Positions 9,198 through 17,821 of a DNA stretch of 64,000 nt are shown in pieces. The position numbers were made by a program, and so were the translations under genes. The notes under the pieces were generated by a model. It ran no database searches and was not told where the DNA came from. It was given only the letters and a program-made list of their open reading frames with translations. Where the stretch lies: NCBI GenBank assembly GCA_026399835.1, contig JAPLQE010000051.1, forward strand, positions 1 to 64,000, read 5' to 3'. Numbering within the stretch: position 1 is the stretch's first letter; every line of letters begins with the position of its first letter. Origin of the DNA: Burkholderiales bacterium. Lineage in GTDB: Bacteria > Pseudomonadota > Gammaproteobacteria > Burkholderiales > Burkholderiaceae_E.

Positions 9198-9222
9198 GTG
9201 TCGGAAAGTGTCGGAAAGTGTC
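9198..9222 (+). repeat. tandem decamer GTGTCGGAAA, two copies plus a half copy
   Basis: Two exact copies (9198-9207 and 9208-9217) are followed by GTGTC. They lie about 25-50 bases upstream of the sigma-54 elements. Helically phased decamers here could be an activator site, though closer to the promoter than most enhancer sites. Confidence 0.6.
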
Positions 9223-9246
9223 TCGGACCGGTGCGTCCGGGCTCGA

Positions 9247-9262
9247 TGGCACGCGGCTTGCA
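9247..9262 (+). promoter_or_regulatory. sigma-54 (RpoN) promoter, -24/-12
   Basis: TGGCACG-N4-TTGCA matches the RpoN consensus at every defined position, with the invariant GG (9248-9249) and GC (9260-9261) separated by the required 10 bases. Transcription would start near 9273, about 60 bases before the ATG of the binding-protein gene. This implies control by a nitrogen- or substrate-responsive enhancer-binding protein encoded elsewhere. Confidence 0.8.
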
Positions 9263-9333
9263 GAGCCTGCCCGCCCCGACCATCACTGCACCGCAGTGGT
9301 GCCAACACGCCTCACGCCCTGCCCGGAGGATCC

Positions 9334-10986
9334 ATGTCCCTGCTTTCGCCCGCCTCGACGATCCGTCCTGCCGCACGCAGCCTGCGCGCGCGCGCCGGCG
9401 CCCGCCTGGCCGTCCTGCTCGCCGCCGCCGCCCTCGTCTCCCCGCTGACCGCCCTGGCCCAGGGGACGCTGCGCATCGGCATGACCGCCGCCGACATCCC
9501 GCTGACCACCGGCCAGGCCGACCAGGGCGGCGAGGGCCAGCGCTTCATGGCGAACACCGTCTACGACCAGCTGGTCATGTGGGACCTGTCGAGCGCGGAC
9601 AAGGCCTCGACGCTGGTGCCCGGCCTGGCGCTCTCGTGGACCGCCGATCCGAAGGACCGCACCAAGTGGACCTTCAAGCTGCGGCCCGGCGTGAAGTACC
9701 ACGACGGCTCGACCTTCGATGCGGCCGCCGTGGTCTGGAACCTCGCGAAGCTGCTCGACGACAAGTCGCCGCAGTTCGATCCGAAGCAGGCGGCGCAGGG
9801 CCGTTCGCGGATCCCGTCGATCGCCAGCTCGCGTGCCGTCGACGCAACCACCGTCGAGATCGTCACCAAGGAGCCGGACGCGTTCCTGCCTTACCAGCTC
9901 GCCTGGATCCCGATGTCCTCGCCCGCCCACTTCGAGAAGACGGGCCGCGACTGGAACGCCTACGCGAAGGCCCCGTCGGGCACCGGCCCGTGGAAGCTGG
10001 TCGCCTGGACGCCGCGCGAGCGCGCCGAGCTCGTGCCCAACGCCGACTACTGGGACAAGGCCCGCGTGCCGAAGCTCGAGAAGCTGGTGCTGGTGCCGCT
10101 GCCCGAGGCGAACACGCGCGTCGCCGCGCTGCGCTCGGGTCAGGTCGACTGGATCGAGGCGCCGCCGCCCGACGCGGTCGCCAGCCTGAAGGGCGCCGGC
10201 ATGCAGATCGTGACCAACGCGTATCCGCACAACTGGGTCTGGCACCTGTCGATGCTGGAGGGCTCGCCGTTCCGCGACCCGAAGGTACGCGCCGCGGTGA
10301 ACCTCGCAATCGACCGCGACGGGCTGAACCAGTTCCTCGGCGGCCTGTCGCTGCCTGCCAAGGGATTCATGCCGCCGGGCCACGCCTGGTTCGGCAAGGC
10401 CACGCCGCTGCGCTTCGATCCGGCCGCCGCGAGGAAGCTGCTCGCCGACGCCGGCTACACCGCCGCCCGCCCGCTGACGATCAAGGTGCTGATCCCGTCG
10501 TCGGGCTCGGGGATGATGCAGCCGATCCCGATGAACGAGTTCCTGCAGCAGAACCTGCGCGACGTCGGCGTCAAGGTCGACCTCGAGGTGCTCGAGTGGA
10601 ACGCACTGCTCGGCGCGTGGCGGGGCGGCGCGAAGGACGCTGCCAATCGCGGCGCGGTCGCGCTGAACTACAGCTATTTCATCCAGGACCCGTTCACCGC
10701 CTTCGTGCGGCACGTGAAGTCGGACCTGGTCTCGCCCAAGGGCACCAACTGGGGCTGGTACCAGGAGAAGGACATGGACGCGCTGCTGACCTCGGCGCAG
10801 AACGCGTTCGAGGCGCCGGCGCAGACGGCGGCGCTGCAGAAGCTGCACGAGAAGTTCGTCGAGGACCAGCTGTTCGTGATGGTCACCCACGACGTGAACG
10901 CGCGAGCGATGAGCCCGAAGGTCAAGGGGTTCGTGCAGGCGCAGAACTGGTTCCAGAACTTCTCGTCGATCACGATGACGAAGTGA
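9334..10986 (+). CDS. ABC transporter substrate-binding protein (SBP_bac_5 family), orphan
   Basis: Periplasmic peptide/opine/nickel-type solute-binding protein of 550 residues. The signal peptide (about residues 1-44, with RARAGARLAVLLAAAALV) ends in TALAQ. The family 5 core includes KWTFKLRPGVKYHDGSTFDA, a TGPWKLVAWTPRERAEL strand and AVNLAIDRDGL. The start is set by GGAGGA just upstream. No permease or ATPase follows on this strand, so it must use a transporter encoded elsewhere, perhaps the one at 12.4-16 kb, which has its own binding protein. The sigma-54 promoter suggests regulated scavenging. Ligand not predictable. Confidence 0.9.
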   Translation: MSLLSPASTIRPAARSLRARAGARLAVLLAAAALVSPLTALAQGTLRIGMTAADIPLTTGQADQGGEGQRFMANTVYDQLVMWDLSSADKASTLVPGLALSWTADPKDRTKWTFKLRPGVKYHDGSTFDAAAVVWNLAKLLDDKSPQFDPKQAAQGRSRIPSIASSRAVDATTVEIVTKEPDAFLPYQLAWIPMSSPAHFEKTGRDWNAYAKAPSGTGPWKLVAWTPRERAELVPNADYWDKARVPKLEKLVLVPLPEANTRVAALRSGQVDWIEAPPPDAVASLKGAGMQIVTNAYPHNWVWHLSMLEGSPFRDPKVRAAVNLAIDRDGLNQFLGGLSLPAKGFMPPGHAWFGKATPLRFDPAAARKLLADAGYTAARPLTIKVLIPSSGSGMMQPIPMNEFLQQNLRDVGVKVDLEVLEWNALLGAWRGGAKDAANRGAVALNYSYFIQDPFTAFVRHVKSDLVSPKGTNWGWYQEKDMDALLTSAQNAFEAPAQTAALQKLHEKFVEDQLFVMVTHDVNARAMSPKVKGFVQAQNWFQNFSSITMTK

Positions 10987-10992
10987 CGCCGA

Positions 10993-11013
10993 GGAGCGTG
11001 CCCCGCACGCTCC
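10993..11013 (+). other. 8-bp hairpin just after the binding-protein stop
   Basis: GGAGCGTG pairs exactly with CACGCTCC across a 5-base loop, 7 bases after the stop codon. There is no T run, so it is more likely an mRNA 3'-end stabiliser than a terminator by itself. Confidence 0.45.
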
Positions 11014-11033
11014 GCTCGTGATCCGGAAGGGCC

Positions 11034-11061
11034 CGTCGATCTCGCGATCGGCGAATTTTTT
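11034..11061 (+). terminator. rho-independent terminator of the orphan SBP gene
   Basis: CGTCGATC and GATCGGCG form an 8-pair stem (one G-U) around a TCGC loop, followed by AA and six T residues (11056-11061). It lies 48 bases after the stop of the plus-strand gene and before the convergent antiporter gene. Confidence 0.65.
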
Positions 11062-11170
11062 CTTGTGGGTATGCGTGTTCGTGCATTCGACGGTCTGCGC
11101 GGCCCGTCGCCGCCCGGGGGCGGGCCTCGGAGGAAGCGGCGGCCTGAAGGACCGACCCGAACCCCGCCGA

Positions 11171-12421
11171 TCACAACACCCGAAATGCCAGAATCGCCAC
11201 GATCGTCGGCGGCAGCGCCGCCGCGAACAGTCCCAGCGGGCTGATCGCCCCGTCCTCGAAGTGCCCGCGCAGGATCGCGAAGCCCGCCGGATTCGGCGCG
11301 TTCGCGATCACCGTCAGGCCGCCGCCCGTCACCGCGCCCGCCACCAGCGCCTGCTTGAAGGGCTCCGACAGCCCCTCGACCTGCGAGCCGAGGTAGGTCA
11401 GCGCCGCATTGTCCGTGATCGCCGTCAGCGCGGTGGCGCCGAAGTACACCGTCGTCTCGTTCATGCTGTGCAGCAGCGGCTCGAGCCACCACTGCTGCTG
11501 CCCGCCCAGCACCACCAGGCCCGCGAGGAAGAAGGCCACCAGCAGCCCCTCGCGCAGGATCAGCCGGTCCTGGAACTGCGGATAGGCGGTGGCGATGCCC
11601 ATGAACAGCAGCAGCAGTCCCATGAAGGCCGCAGGATGGTGCGCGAGCGCCACTACGCCGAACAGCAGCAGCGCATGCACCGCGCCCACCCAGAAGGGCA
11701 CCGGCGCGCTCGCGACGTCGACGTTGCGGGGCAGGCGGGCGAGTTCGCTGCGAAAGAGCAGGGCGACCACCAGCGCGTTGACGCCGACCGCGATCGCTGC
11801 CTTCCAGCCGAAGTGGGTCAGCATGTACATCGAATCCCACCCCCACTTCGCGGCCACCATCAGCACCGGTGGCGCGGCGAACGAGGTCAGCGTGCCGCCG
11901 ATCGAGACGTTGACGAACAGCGCGCCGATCGTCGCGTACTTGAGCCGGTTCGACACGCCGGCCGCGAAGATCCGGTCGCGCAGCATCAGCGCGGCGAGCG
12001 TCATCGCCGCCGGCTCGGTGATCAGCGAGCCGAGCAGCGGCACGACCGCCAGCGTCGTGAAGTAGAAGCCGATCGCGCCGGGCATCGGCACGAAGCGGGC
12101 GATCGCGACGACGCCAGCGCGTGACCACTGCAGGATCGAGCGGGTCCCGGCGATCACCATGATCGCGAACACGAACATCGGCTCGGTGAAGTTGCGGGTG
12201 TCGAGGTAGTCGGTCGCCTCGGTCGAGCCGCCGACGATCGCGATCGCGGCGACCAGCACCATCGCCCAGAAGCCGAAGACGATCTCGACCTCGCCGAGCA
12301 GGTGCCACATGCCGGCATGGCCGGGCTGGGCATGCGCGAGCTTCTCGAAGAACTTGGTCGAGAACGTATGCACGAGCGCGATCGCGAAGATCGCCGCGCT
12401 CACCCACTGGATGGTCGTCAC
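11171..12421 (-). CDS. putative Na+/H+ antiporter (Na_H_antiport_3-like)
   Basis: 416-residue inner-membrane protein with about eleven hydrophobic segments. Acidic or polar motifs sit inside membrane stretches, such as SLITEPAAMTLAA, TAITDNAALTYLGS and ANAPNPAGFAIL. These are hallmarks of the ion-transporter superfamily and of a family annotated as putative Na+/H+ antiporter. The GTG start at 12421 is only 28 bases after the ABC ATPase stop on the same strand, so it may be the last gene of that operon. The transported ion is inferred from the family only. Confidence 0.75.
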   Translation of the reverse strand: MTTIQWVSAAIFAIALVHTFSTKFFEKLAHAQPGHAGMWHLLGEVEIVFGFWAMVLVAAIAIVGGSTEATDYLDTRNFTEPMFVFAIMVIAGTRSILQWSRAGVVAIARFVPMPGAIGFYFTTLAVVPLLGSLITEPAAMTLAALMLRDRIFAAGVSNRLKYATIGALFVNVSIGGTLTSFAAPPVLMVAAKWGWDSMYMLTHFGWKAAIAVGVNALVVALLFRSELARLPRNVDVASAPVPFWVGAVHALLLFGVVALAHHPAAFMGLLLLFMGIATAYPQFQDRLILREGLLVAFFLAGLVVLGGQQQWWLEPLLHSMNETTVYFGATALTAITDNAALTYLGSQVEGLSEPFKQALVAGAVTGGGLTVIANAPNPAGFAILRGHFEDGAISPLGLFAAALPPTIVAILAFRVL

Positions 12422-12449
12422 GTCTGTCCTGTATCCCGTCTATCCGCGC

Positions 12450-14111
12450 TCAGGCGGCCGCGGCGGCCGCGGTCCCGAACTCGAAGCCCTTGCCCGGCGC
12501 CGCCTCGAACAGCGCGCGCGTGTACTCGTGTCGCGGCTCGCGGAACACCTGCGCGGCCGAGCCGTACTCCACCACGCGGCCTTGCGACATCACCACCACG
12601 TCGTCGCAGACCTGGGCGGCGACCCGCAGGTCGTGGGTGATGAACAGCATCGCGAGGTTCAGCCGCCCGCGGATGTCGGCCAGCAGCCGCAGCACCTGCG
12701 CCTGCACCGACACGTCGAGCGCCGACACCGCCTCGTCGGCGATCAGCAGCTCGGGCTCCATCGCGAGCGCACGCGCGATGCAGATCCGCTGGCGCTGGCC
12801 GCCGGAGAACTGGTGCGGGAAGCGGTCGAGCGCCGAGGTGTCCATCCTCACCAGCTCGAGCAGCGAGCGGGCGCGTGCCATCGCGTCGGTGCGCGAGACG
12901 CCGTAGTTCATCGGCCCCTCGATCATCGACTCGGCGACCGTGCGGCGCGGGTTCATCGACCGGTACGGGTCCTGGAACACGATCTGGACCTTGTCGCGCA
13001 GCGAGCGCAGCGCGCCGTGCGGGGTCCGGGCGATGTCGGTGCCCGACAGCAGGACCTGCCCGCCGCTCGGGTCGATCAGCCGCACCACGCAGCGCGCGAC
13101 GGTCGACTTGCCCGAGCCTGACTCGCCGACGATGCCCAGCGTCCGGCCGCGGCGGATCTCGAAGGACACGTCCTGGGCGGCGTGCACGACGCGTCGCTTC
13201 CCGAACCACGACTTCGAGTCGTAGGTCTTCGAGAGCCCCGCGACCTTCAGCACCACGGGGGCCGCGTCGTCGAGGGTGCGCTCGGGCACGTGCAGCGTCG
13301 GCACCGAGGCCATCAGCATCTTGGTGTAGTCGTGCGTCGGCCGCTTGAGCACCTGCTCCTTCGGGCCGATCTCGGCCATGTCGCCGAGCCGCAGCACCGC
13401 CACGCGGTGCGCCACCTCGGCGACGACGCCGAAGTCGTGGGTGATGAACAGCACGCCGGTGCCGTGGCGCGCCTGCAGCTCGAGCACGAGCTTGAGGATC
13501 TGCGCCTGCGTGGTCACGTCGAGCGCGGTGGTGGGCTCGTCGGCGATCAGCAGCACCGGGTCGAGCACCAGCGCCATCGCGATGACGATCCGCTGGCGCT
13601 GCCCGCCCGAGAGCTGGTGCGGGTAGCTGGCGACGATGCGCTCGGGGTCGGGCAGCAGCACCTCGCGCACGATCTCGAGCACCTTCTTCCGGCGATCGGC
13701 GGCCGACAGGTCGGTGTGCTCGGAGAGCACCTCGTCGATCTGGTCGCCGCAGGTCATGACCGGGTTCAGCGCGGTCATCGGCTCCTGGAAGATCATCGAC
13801 ATCCGCGTGGCGCGCAGCTCGCGCAGCCGCGCGTTGCTCGCGCGGGTGACGTCCTCGCCCTGCAGCAGGATCGTGCCGGCCTCGACCGGCAGCTGCTTGG
13901 GCAGCAGGCCCATCACCGCCTGCGCGATCACCGACTTGCCCGAGCCCGACTCGCCGACCAGGCACAGCGTCTCGCCGCGCCCGACGGTGAAGCTCACGTT
14001 GCGCACCGCGGCCTTGCGGTCGGCGCCGCCGGGCAGGGCCACGGTCAGGCCGCGCACCTCGAGGATCGGCGCGTCGCCGGTGGCGCCGCTCATGTCACGG
14101 GGGCCGCTCAT
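12450..14111 (-). CDS. dipeptide/opine ABC transporter ATPase, fused DppD-DppF type
   Basis: 553-residue cytoplasmic ATP-binding protein with two full ABC domains in one chain. Each has a Walker A (GESGSGKS near residue 53 and again in the second half). The signature is SGGQRQR in both (HQLSGGQ, HQFSGGQ), with Walker B DEPTTALD in the first and DEAVSALD in the second, and each has an H-loop (ITHD). Transporters of this class usually need two ATPases, so the fusion supplies both. ATG at 14111 overlaps the permease stop (ATGA); a second in-frame ATG at 14093 is possible. It energises the two permeases encoded immediately upstream. Confidence 0.93.
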   Translation of the reverse strand: MSGPRDMSGATGDAPILEVRGLTVALPGGADRKAAVRNVSFTVGRGETLCLVGESGSGKSVIAQAVMGLLPKQLPVEAGTILLQGEDVTRASNARLRELRATRMSMIFQEPMTALNPVMTCGDQIDEVLSEHTDLSAADRRKKVLEIVREVLLPDPERIVASYPHQLSGGQRQRIVIAMALVLDPVLLIADEPTTALDVTTQAQILKLVLELQARHGTGVLFITHDFGVVAEVAHRVAVLRLGDMAEIGPKEQVLKRPTHDYTKMLMASVPTLHVPERTLDDAAPVVLKVAGLSKTYDSKSWFGKRRVVHAAQDVSFEIRRGRTLGIVGESGSGKSTVARCVVRLIDPSGGQVLLSGTDIARTPHGALRSLRDKVQIVFQDPYRSMNPRRTVAESMIEGPMNYGVSRTDAMARARSLLELVRMDTSALDRFPHQFSGGQRQRICIARALAMEPELLIADEAVSALDVSVQAQVLRLLADIRGRLNLAMLFITHDLRVAAQVCDDVVVMSQGRVVEYGSAAQVFREPRHEYTRALFEAAPGKGFEFGTAAAAAA

Positions 14112-15043
14112 GTGCGTCGCGCCATCTTGGGGTCGAGCGTGTCGCGCAGCCCGTCGCCGAGGATGTTCACGGCGAGCACGGTGACCGCGAGGAAGATGCC
14201 GGGGAACAGGATGTTGTGCGGGAACTCGCTGAACTGCGAGCGGCCCTCGGCCATCACGTTGCCCCAGGTCGGGATGTCCGGCGGCAGGCCCACGCCGAGG
14301 AACGACAGGATCGCCTCGACCAGGATGCCCGAGGCCGCGATGAAGGTGCCCTGCACGATCAGCGGCGCGGTGGTGTTGGGCAGGATGTGCCGCAGCATGA
14401 TCTTCCAGGTCGGCGTGCCGAGCGACACCGCGGCCTCGACGTACGGCTCCTCGCGCACGGTCAGCACCAGCGAGCGCACCAGGCGGGTGACCCGCGGGAT
14501 CTCGGGGATGGCGATGGCGATCACCACCGTCAGCAGGCTGCCGCGCCAGAGCGCGACCAGCGCGATCGCGATCAGGATCGACGGGATCGACATGATGCCG
14601 TCCATCACGCGCATCAGCGGGCCGTCGAGCCAGCGCAGGTAGCCGGCGCACAGGCCGAGCAGCACGCCGAAGGTCACCGACACCACCGCGGTGGCGAGGC
14701 CCACGATCAGCGACACGCGGGTGCCGTACATCACGCGGCTGTAGATGTCTCGCCCGAAGCTGTCGGAGCCGAAGACGAAGGTGTGCGCGAAGGTGTTGCC
14801 GTCGAGGTCGGTGATCTCGCCGGTCTTGCCGGGCAGCAGGTCGCGGCTCACCGGGTCGAAGAGCGAGGGGTCGACGGTGCCGAGCCAGGGCGCGGCGAGC
14901 GCCAGGGCCACCAGCACCCCCAGCACGATGCCGCCGATGCGTACCGAGCCGTTGCGCCGAACCCGCTGCCAGGTCGAGGGGCGCTCGACGATGGTTGCGG
15001 CTTCGACGGACAGCGTGTCGTCGGGGAGGGTCGGGGTCGCCAT
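14108..15043 (-). CDS. ABC transporter permease, DppC type
   Basis: 311-residue inner-membrane permease with an N-terminal helix (IGGIVLGVLVALALAAPWLG) and a periplasmic loop. The typical DppC/OppC core carries the EAA-type coupling motif EAAVSLGTPTWKIMLRHILPN that contacts the ATPase. It lies 4 bases after the DppB-type gene and overlaps the ATPase start, so all three are one transcription and translation unit. Confidence 0.93.
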   Translation of the reverse strand: MATPTLPDDTLSVEAATIVERPSTWQRVRRNGSVRIGGIVLGVLVALALAAPWLGTVDPSLFDPVSRDLLPGKTGEITDLDGNTFAHTFVFGSDSFGRDIYSRVMYGTRVSLIVGLATAVVSVTFGVLLGLCAGYLRWLDGPLMRVMDGIMSIPSILIAIALVALWRGSLLTVVIAIAIPEIPRVTRLVRSLVLTVREEPYVEAAVSLGTPTWKIMLRHILPNTTAPLIVQGTFIAASGILVEAILSFLGVGLPPDIPTWGNVMAEGRSQFSEFPHNILFPGIFLAVTVLAVNILGDGLRDTLDPKMARRT

Positions 15044-15047
15044 GGCG

Positions 15048-15989
15048 TCAGTACCGGATGCGCGGGTCGAAGAACACGTATGACAGGTCGACCAGCAGGT
15101 TGACCAGCACGTAGATGAACGAGAAGAACAGGATCACGCCCTGGATCGTCGGGAAGTCGCGCGCGAGCACCGCGTCGACCGTCAGCCGGCCGAGCCCGGG
15201 GATCGCGTAGACCGACTCGGTGACCACCACCCCGCCGATCAGCAGCGCGATGCCGATGCCGATGACGGTGACGATCGGCACGGCCGCGTTCGACAGCGCA
15301 TGGTTCAGCAGCACCTTGGTCTCGGCCAGGCCCTTGGCGCGCGCGGTGCGGATGTAGTCCTCGCCGAGCGTCTCGAGGACGGCGGCGCGCGTGACCCGGG
15401 CGATCAGGGCGATGTAGATCACCGACAGCGTGATCGACGGCAGGATCAGGTGGTAGAGCCACAGGCCGGCGCCGTCACCGAGCCGCTTGTAGCCCTGCAC
15501 CGGCAGCACGCCGAGGCGCATCGACAGCAGCCAGATCAGCAGGTAGGCGAGCACGAACACCGGGATCGAGAAGCCGAGCACCGAGAAGCCCATCAGCCCG
15601 CGGTCGAGCCAGCCGCCGTGCCGCCACGCGGCCAGCACGCCCAGCGGCACCGACACCGACACCGCGACGAGGATCGTGATCAGCGCGAGCGACATCGTCG
15701 GCTCGAGGCGCTGGCCGATCAGCGTGACGACGTCGGTCTTGTAGTAGAACGACTGCCCGAGGTCGCCCTGGAACAGGTGGCCCAGCCACAGCAGGTACTG
15801 CTCGGGGATCGAGCGGTCCAGCCCGAGGTTGGTGCGGATCTGCGCGACCTGCTCGGCCGTCGCCTGGTCGCCCGCCAGGAGCTGGGCAGGGTCGCCGGGC
15901 GTCAGCCGCAGCAGCAGGAACACCAGCACCGAGACGATCAGCAGCACCGGGATCGTCGACAGCAGCCGGCGTGCCAGGAACGAGAGCAT
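15048..15989 (-). CDS. ABC transporter permease, DppB type
   Basis: 313-residue inner-membrane permease beginning MLSFLARRLLSTIPVLLIVSV, the standard DppB/OppB opening. It has a cytoplasmic coupling motif (RTARAKGLAETKVLLNHAL) and a C-terminal VFFDPRIRY tail typical of the family. An open frame continues upstream, but homology begins at this ATG. It follows the SBP gene after a 118-base gap that contains a terminator-like hairpin. Confidence 0.93.
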   Translation of the reverse strand: MLSFLARRLLSTIPVLLIVSVLVFLLLRLTPGDPAQLLAGDQATAEQVAQIRTNLGLDRSIPEQYLLWLGHLFQGDLGQSFYYKTDVVTLIGQRLEPTMSLALITILVAVSVSVPLGVLAAWRHGGWLDRGLMGFSVLGFSIPVFVLAYLLIWLLSMRLGVLPVQGYKRLGDGAGLWLYHLILPSITLSVIYIALIARVTRAAVLETLGEDYIRTARAKGLAETKVLLNHALSNAAVPIVTVIGIGIALLIGGVVVTESVYAIPGLGRLTVDAVLARDFPTIQGVILFFSFIYVLVNLLVDLSYVFFDPRIRY

Positions 15990-16057
15990 CGGAACTCCGG
16001 GGAAACGCGGGTACCGGCGGGGCCGGCACGCAGCAAGCGCTGCCGGACGCGCCGGCA

Positions 16058-16089
16058 GAAACGAAACGGGGCCGGGAGAACCGGCCCCG
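16058..16089 (-). terminator. terminator/attenuator between SBP and permease genes
   Basis: On the minus strand CGGGGCCGG and CCGGCCCCG form a perfect 9-bp stem around a 5-base loop, followed by TTTCGTTTC. It lies 19 bases after the SBP stop. Partial termination here would give more binding protein than membrane components. Confidence 0.75.
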
Positions 16090-16107
16090 CTGGGGGTCAG
16101 ACGAGCG

Positions 16108-17703
16108 TCAGTTCTTCTTGATGTTCCAGTACACGTTCGTGTTGTGGATGAAGAAGCCGGTGATGTTCTTGCGGGCGGCCTGCGGCGCGTCGAACTCGCC
16201 GAGCGGCGCATGCGTGCCGATCTCGTAGGCCCGGACGTGGATCGCGTCGGCGAGCTTCTTCTTCTGCCCGTCGTCGGTGGCGCGCATGAACTGGTCACGC
16301 AGCGTCGGCAGCTTGTCGTCGGTGGCCCAGCCGAACCAGACCGACTTCTCGCCGCGGGTGTCCATCGTCGGGTTCGAGATCGGGCTCCAGATGTCCTGCG
16401 CCGTCCAGGCCGTCAGGAACATGTGCCAGCCGCCCTTGTCCGGCGCGTCCTTCTTGGCGCGGCGCCCGACCAGGGTCTGCCAGTCCATCGCCTGCAGGTC
16501 GACCTTGAAGCCGGCCTGGCGCAGCAGCTGCGCGGCCACGTCGGGCAGCTTCTGGATCGACGCGAGGTCGGTGGGCTTGAGGATCACGATCGGCGTGCCG
16601 TCGTAGCCCGACTCCTTGAGCAGCTCCTGGGCCTTGCGCATCCCGCCCTTGGACTGCAGCTCGCTGCCGGCGGTGGTGCCGTACGGCGTGTTGCAGAAGA
16701 ACATCGAGTAGCAGGGCTTGTAGAGCTCCTTGACGCCGACCTGCGCGCGCAGGAACGGCTCCTGCGCGAACGCGGCGATCGCCGCCTGCCGCACCTTCGG
16801 ATTGTCGAAGGGCTTGTGCAGGTGGTTGAAGCGAGCCATGTACTGCAGGCCGATGTTCGCGATCACCGGCAGCTGCAGGTTCGGGTCCTTCTTCACGGTC
16901 TCGTAGAAGTCGAAGCCGAGCTGCTCGATGATGTCGACCTCGCCCTTCTGCAGCGCGGCGACCTGTGCCTGGCCGTCGCGCAGCGCGAGGTTCCACTCGA
17001 CGCGATCGACGAAGACGCGCTTGCCGCCGGTGGTGCCCGACGGCGGCTCGCTGCGCGGCACGTACTTGTCGAACTTGGTGTAGACCGCCTTGTCGCCCGG
17101 CTTGAACTCGTCGCGCTTGAACACGTACGGGCCCGAGCCGATGTACTCCTCGATCTGCTTGAACGGGTCGGTCTCGGCGACGCGCTTGGGCATGATGAAG
17201 GGGACCGACGAGCCCGGCTTGCCGAGCGCCTCGAGCACGAAGCCGCAGGCCTCGCCGAGGAAGATCCGGAAGGTGTCGGGCGCCGGCGAGTCCATCCGCG
17301 AGACGAACTGCATCAGCGCCGAGCCCATCGCGTCGCGCTTGCCCCAGCGGCCGATCGAGGCGATCACGTCCTCGCCGGTGACCGGCTGGCCGTCGTGCCA
17401 CTGGAGACCCTTGCGCAGCTTGAACGTGTAGAGGCGGTTGTCGGGGCTGACGGTCCAGGTGTCGACCATCTGGGGCTTGATCTGCCCTTTCTCGTCGGTG
17501 CCGAACAGCGTGTCGTAGATCATGTAGCCGTGGTTGCGGCTCATGTACGCAGTCGTCCAGATCGGGTCGAGCACCGCGAGGTTCGAGTGCGGAACGACCC
17601 GCAGCACGTTCGACTGGGCGTGCGCCGCCGGCATCGCGGCGACGATGGCCGCCGCAGCGGCCAGGCCCAGCGCACCGCGCTTGAACAGCGTGGAGAGGGA
17701 CAC
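16108..17703 (-). CDS. ABC transporter substrate-binding protein (SBP_bac_5 family)
   Basis: Periplasmic binding protein of 531 residues, first gene of the leftward SBP-permease-permease-ATPase operon. I choose the GTG at 17703 (V-S-L-S-T-L-F-K-R) because AAGGAG lies 7 bases upstream. That start places a normal signal peptide (KRGALGLAAAAAIVAAMPAAHAQ) at the N-terminus, while the ATG at 17736 would add eleven unneeded residues. Family 5 motifs include YTFKLRKGLQWHDGQPVTGEDV and IGSGPYVFKRDEF. Proximity to amidase and MlrC genes suggests a peptide or amide ligand, but that is inference. Confidence 0.9.
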   Translation of the reverse strand: MSLSTLFKRGALGLAAAAAIVAAMPAAHAQSNVLRVVPHSNLAVLDPIWTTAYMSRNHGYMIYDTLFGTDEKGQIKPQMVDTWTVSPDNRLYTFKLRKGLQWHDGQPVTGEDVIASIGRWGKRDAMGSALMQFVSRMDSPAPDTFRIFLGEACGFVLEALGKPGSSVPFIMPKRVAETDPFKQIEEYIGSGPYVFKRDEFKPGDKAVYTKFDKYVPRSEPPSGTTGGKRVFVDRVEWNLALRDGQAQVAALQKGEVDIIEQLGFDFYETVKKDPNLQLPVIANIGLQYMARFNHLHKPFDNPKVRQAAIAAFAQEPFLRAQVGVKELYKPCYSMFFCNTPYGTTAGSELQSKGGMRKAQELLKESGYDGTPIVILKPTDLASIQKLPDVAAQLLRQAGFKVDLQAMDWQTLVGRRAKKDAPDKGGWHMFLTAWTAQDIWSPISNPTMDTRGEKSVWFGWATDDKLPTLRDQFMRATDDGQKKKLADAIHVRAYEIGTHAPLGEFDAPQAARKNITGFFIHNTNVYWNIKKN

Positions 17704-17792
17704 GGTGAGGCTCCTTGAGCGAAGTGGAAACGCCATCCAGGCAGACGGCGCAAAGAGCGACGTTAGATCATCGACGCATCCTCGTGCAAGTA

Positions 17793-17812
17793 CGCGGGGC
17801 TCGCGCCCCTTC
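17793..17812. other. GGGGC/GCCCC hairpin between MFS and SBP genes
   Basis: A 5-bp GC stem with a TCGC loop sits 10 bases after the MFS stop. On the minus strand no T run follows, so it is at best a weak terminator for the MFS gene. Confidence 0.35.
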
Positions 17813-17821
17813 TTCCTGCAG

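Larger units (their letters stand above)
9065..9333. other. regulatory region upstream of the orphan substrate-binding protein
   Basis: 269 bases between birA and the ABC binding-protein gene. The first 110 are low-complexity purine-rich runs of GGGATCGGG/GCCGAGG type. Then come a tandem decamer repeat (9198-9217), a consensus sigma-54 promoter (9247-9262), and a short hairpin with CACTGC/GCAGTG arms (9284-9298). A strong GGAGGA ribosome site lies at 9325-9330. Confidence 0.7.
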
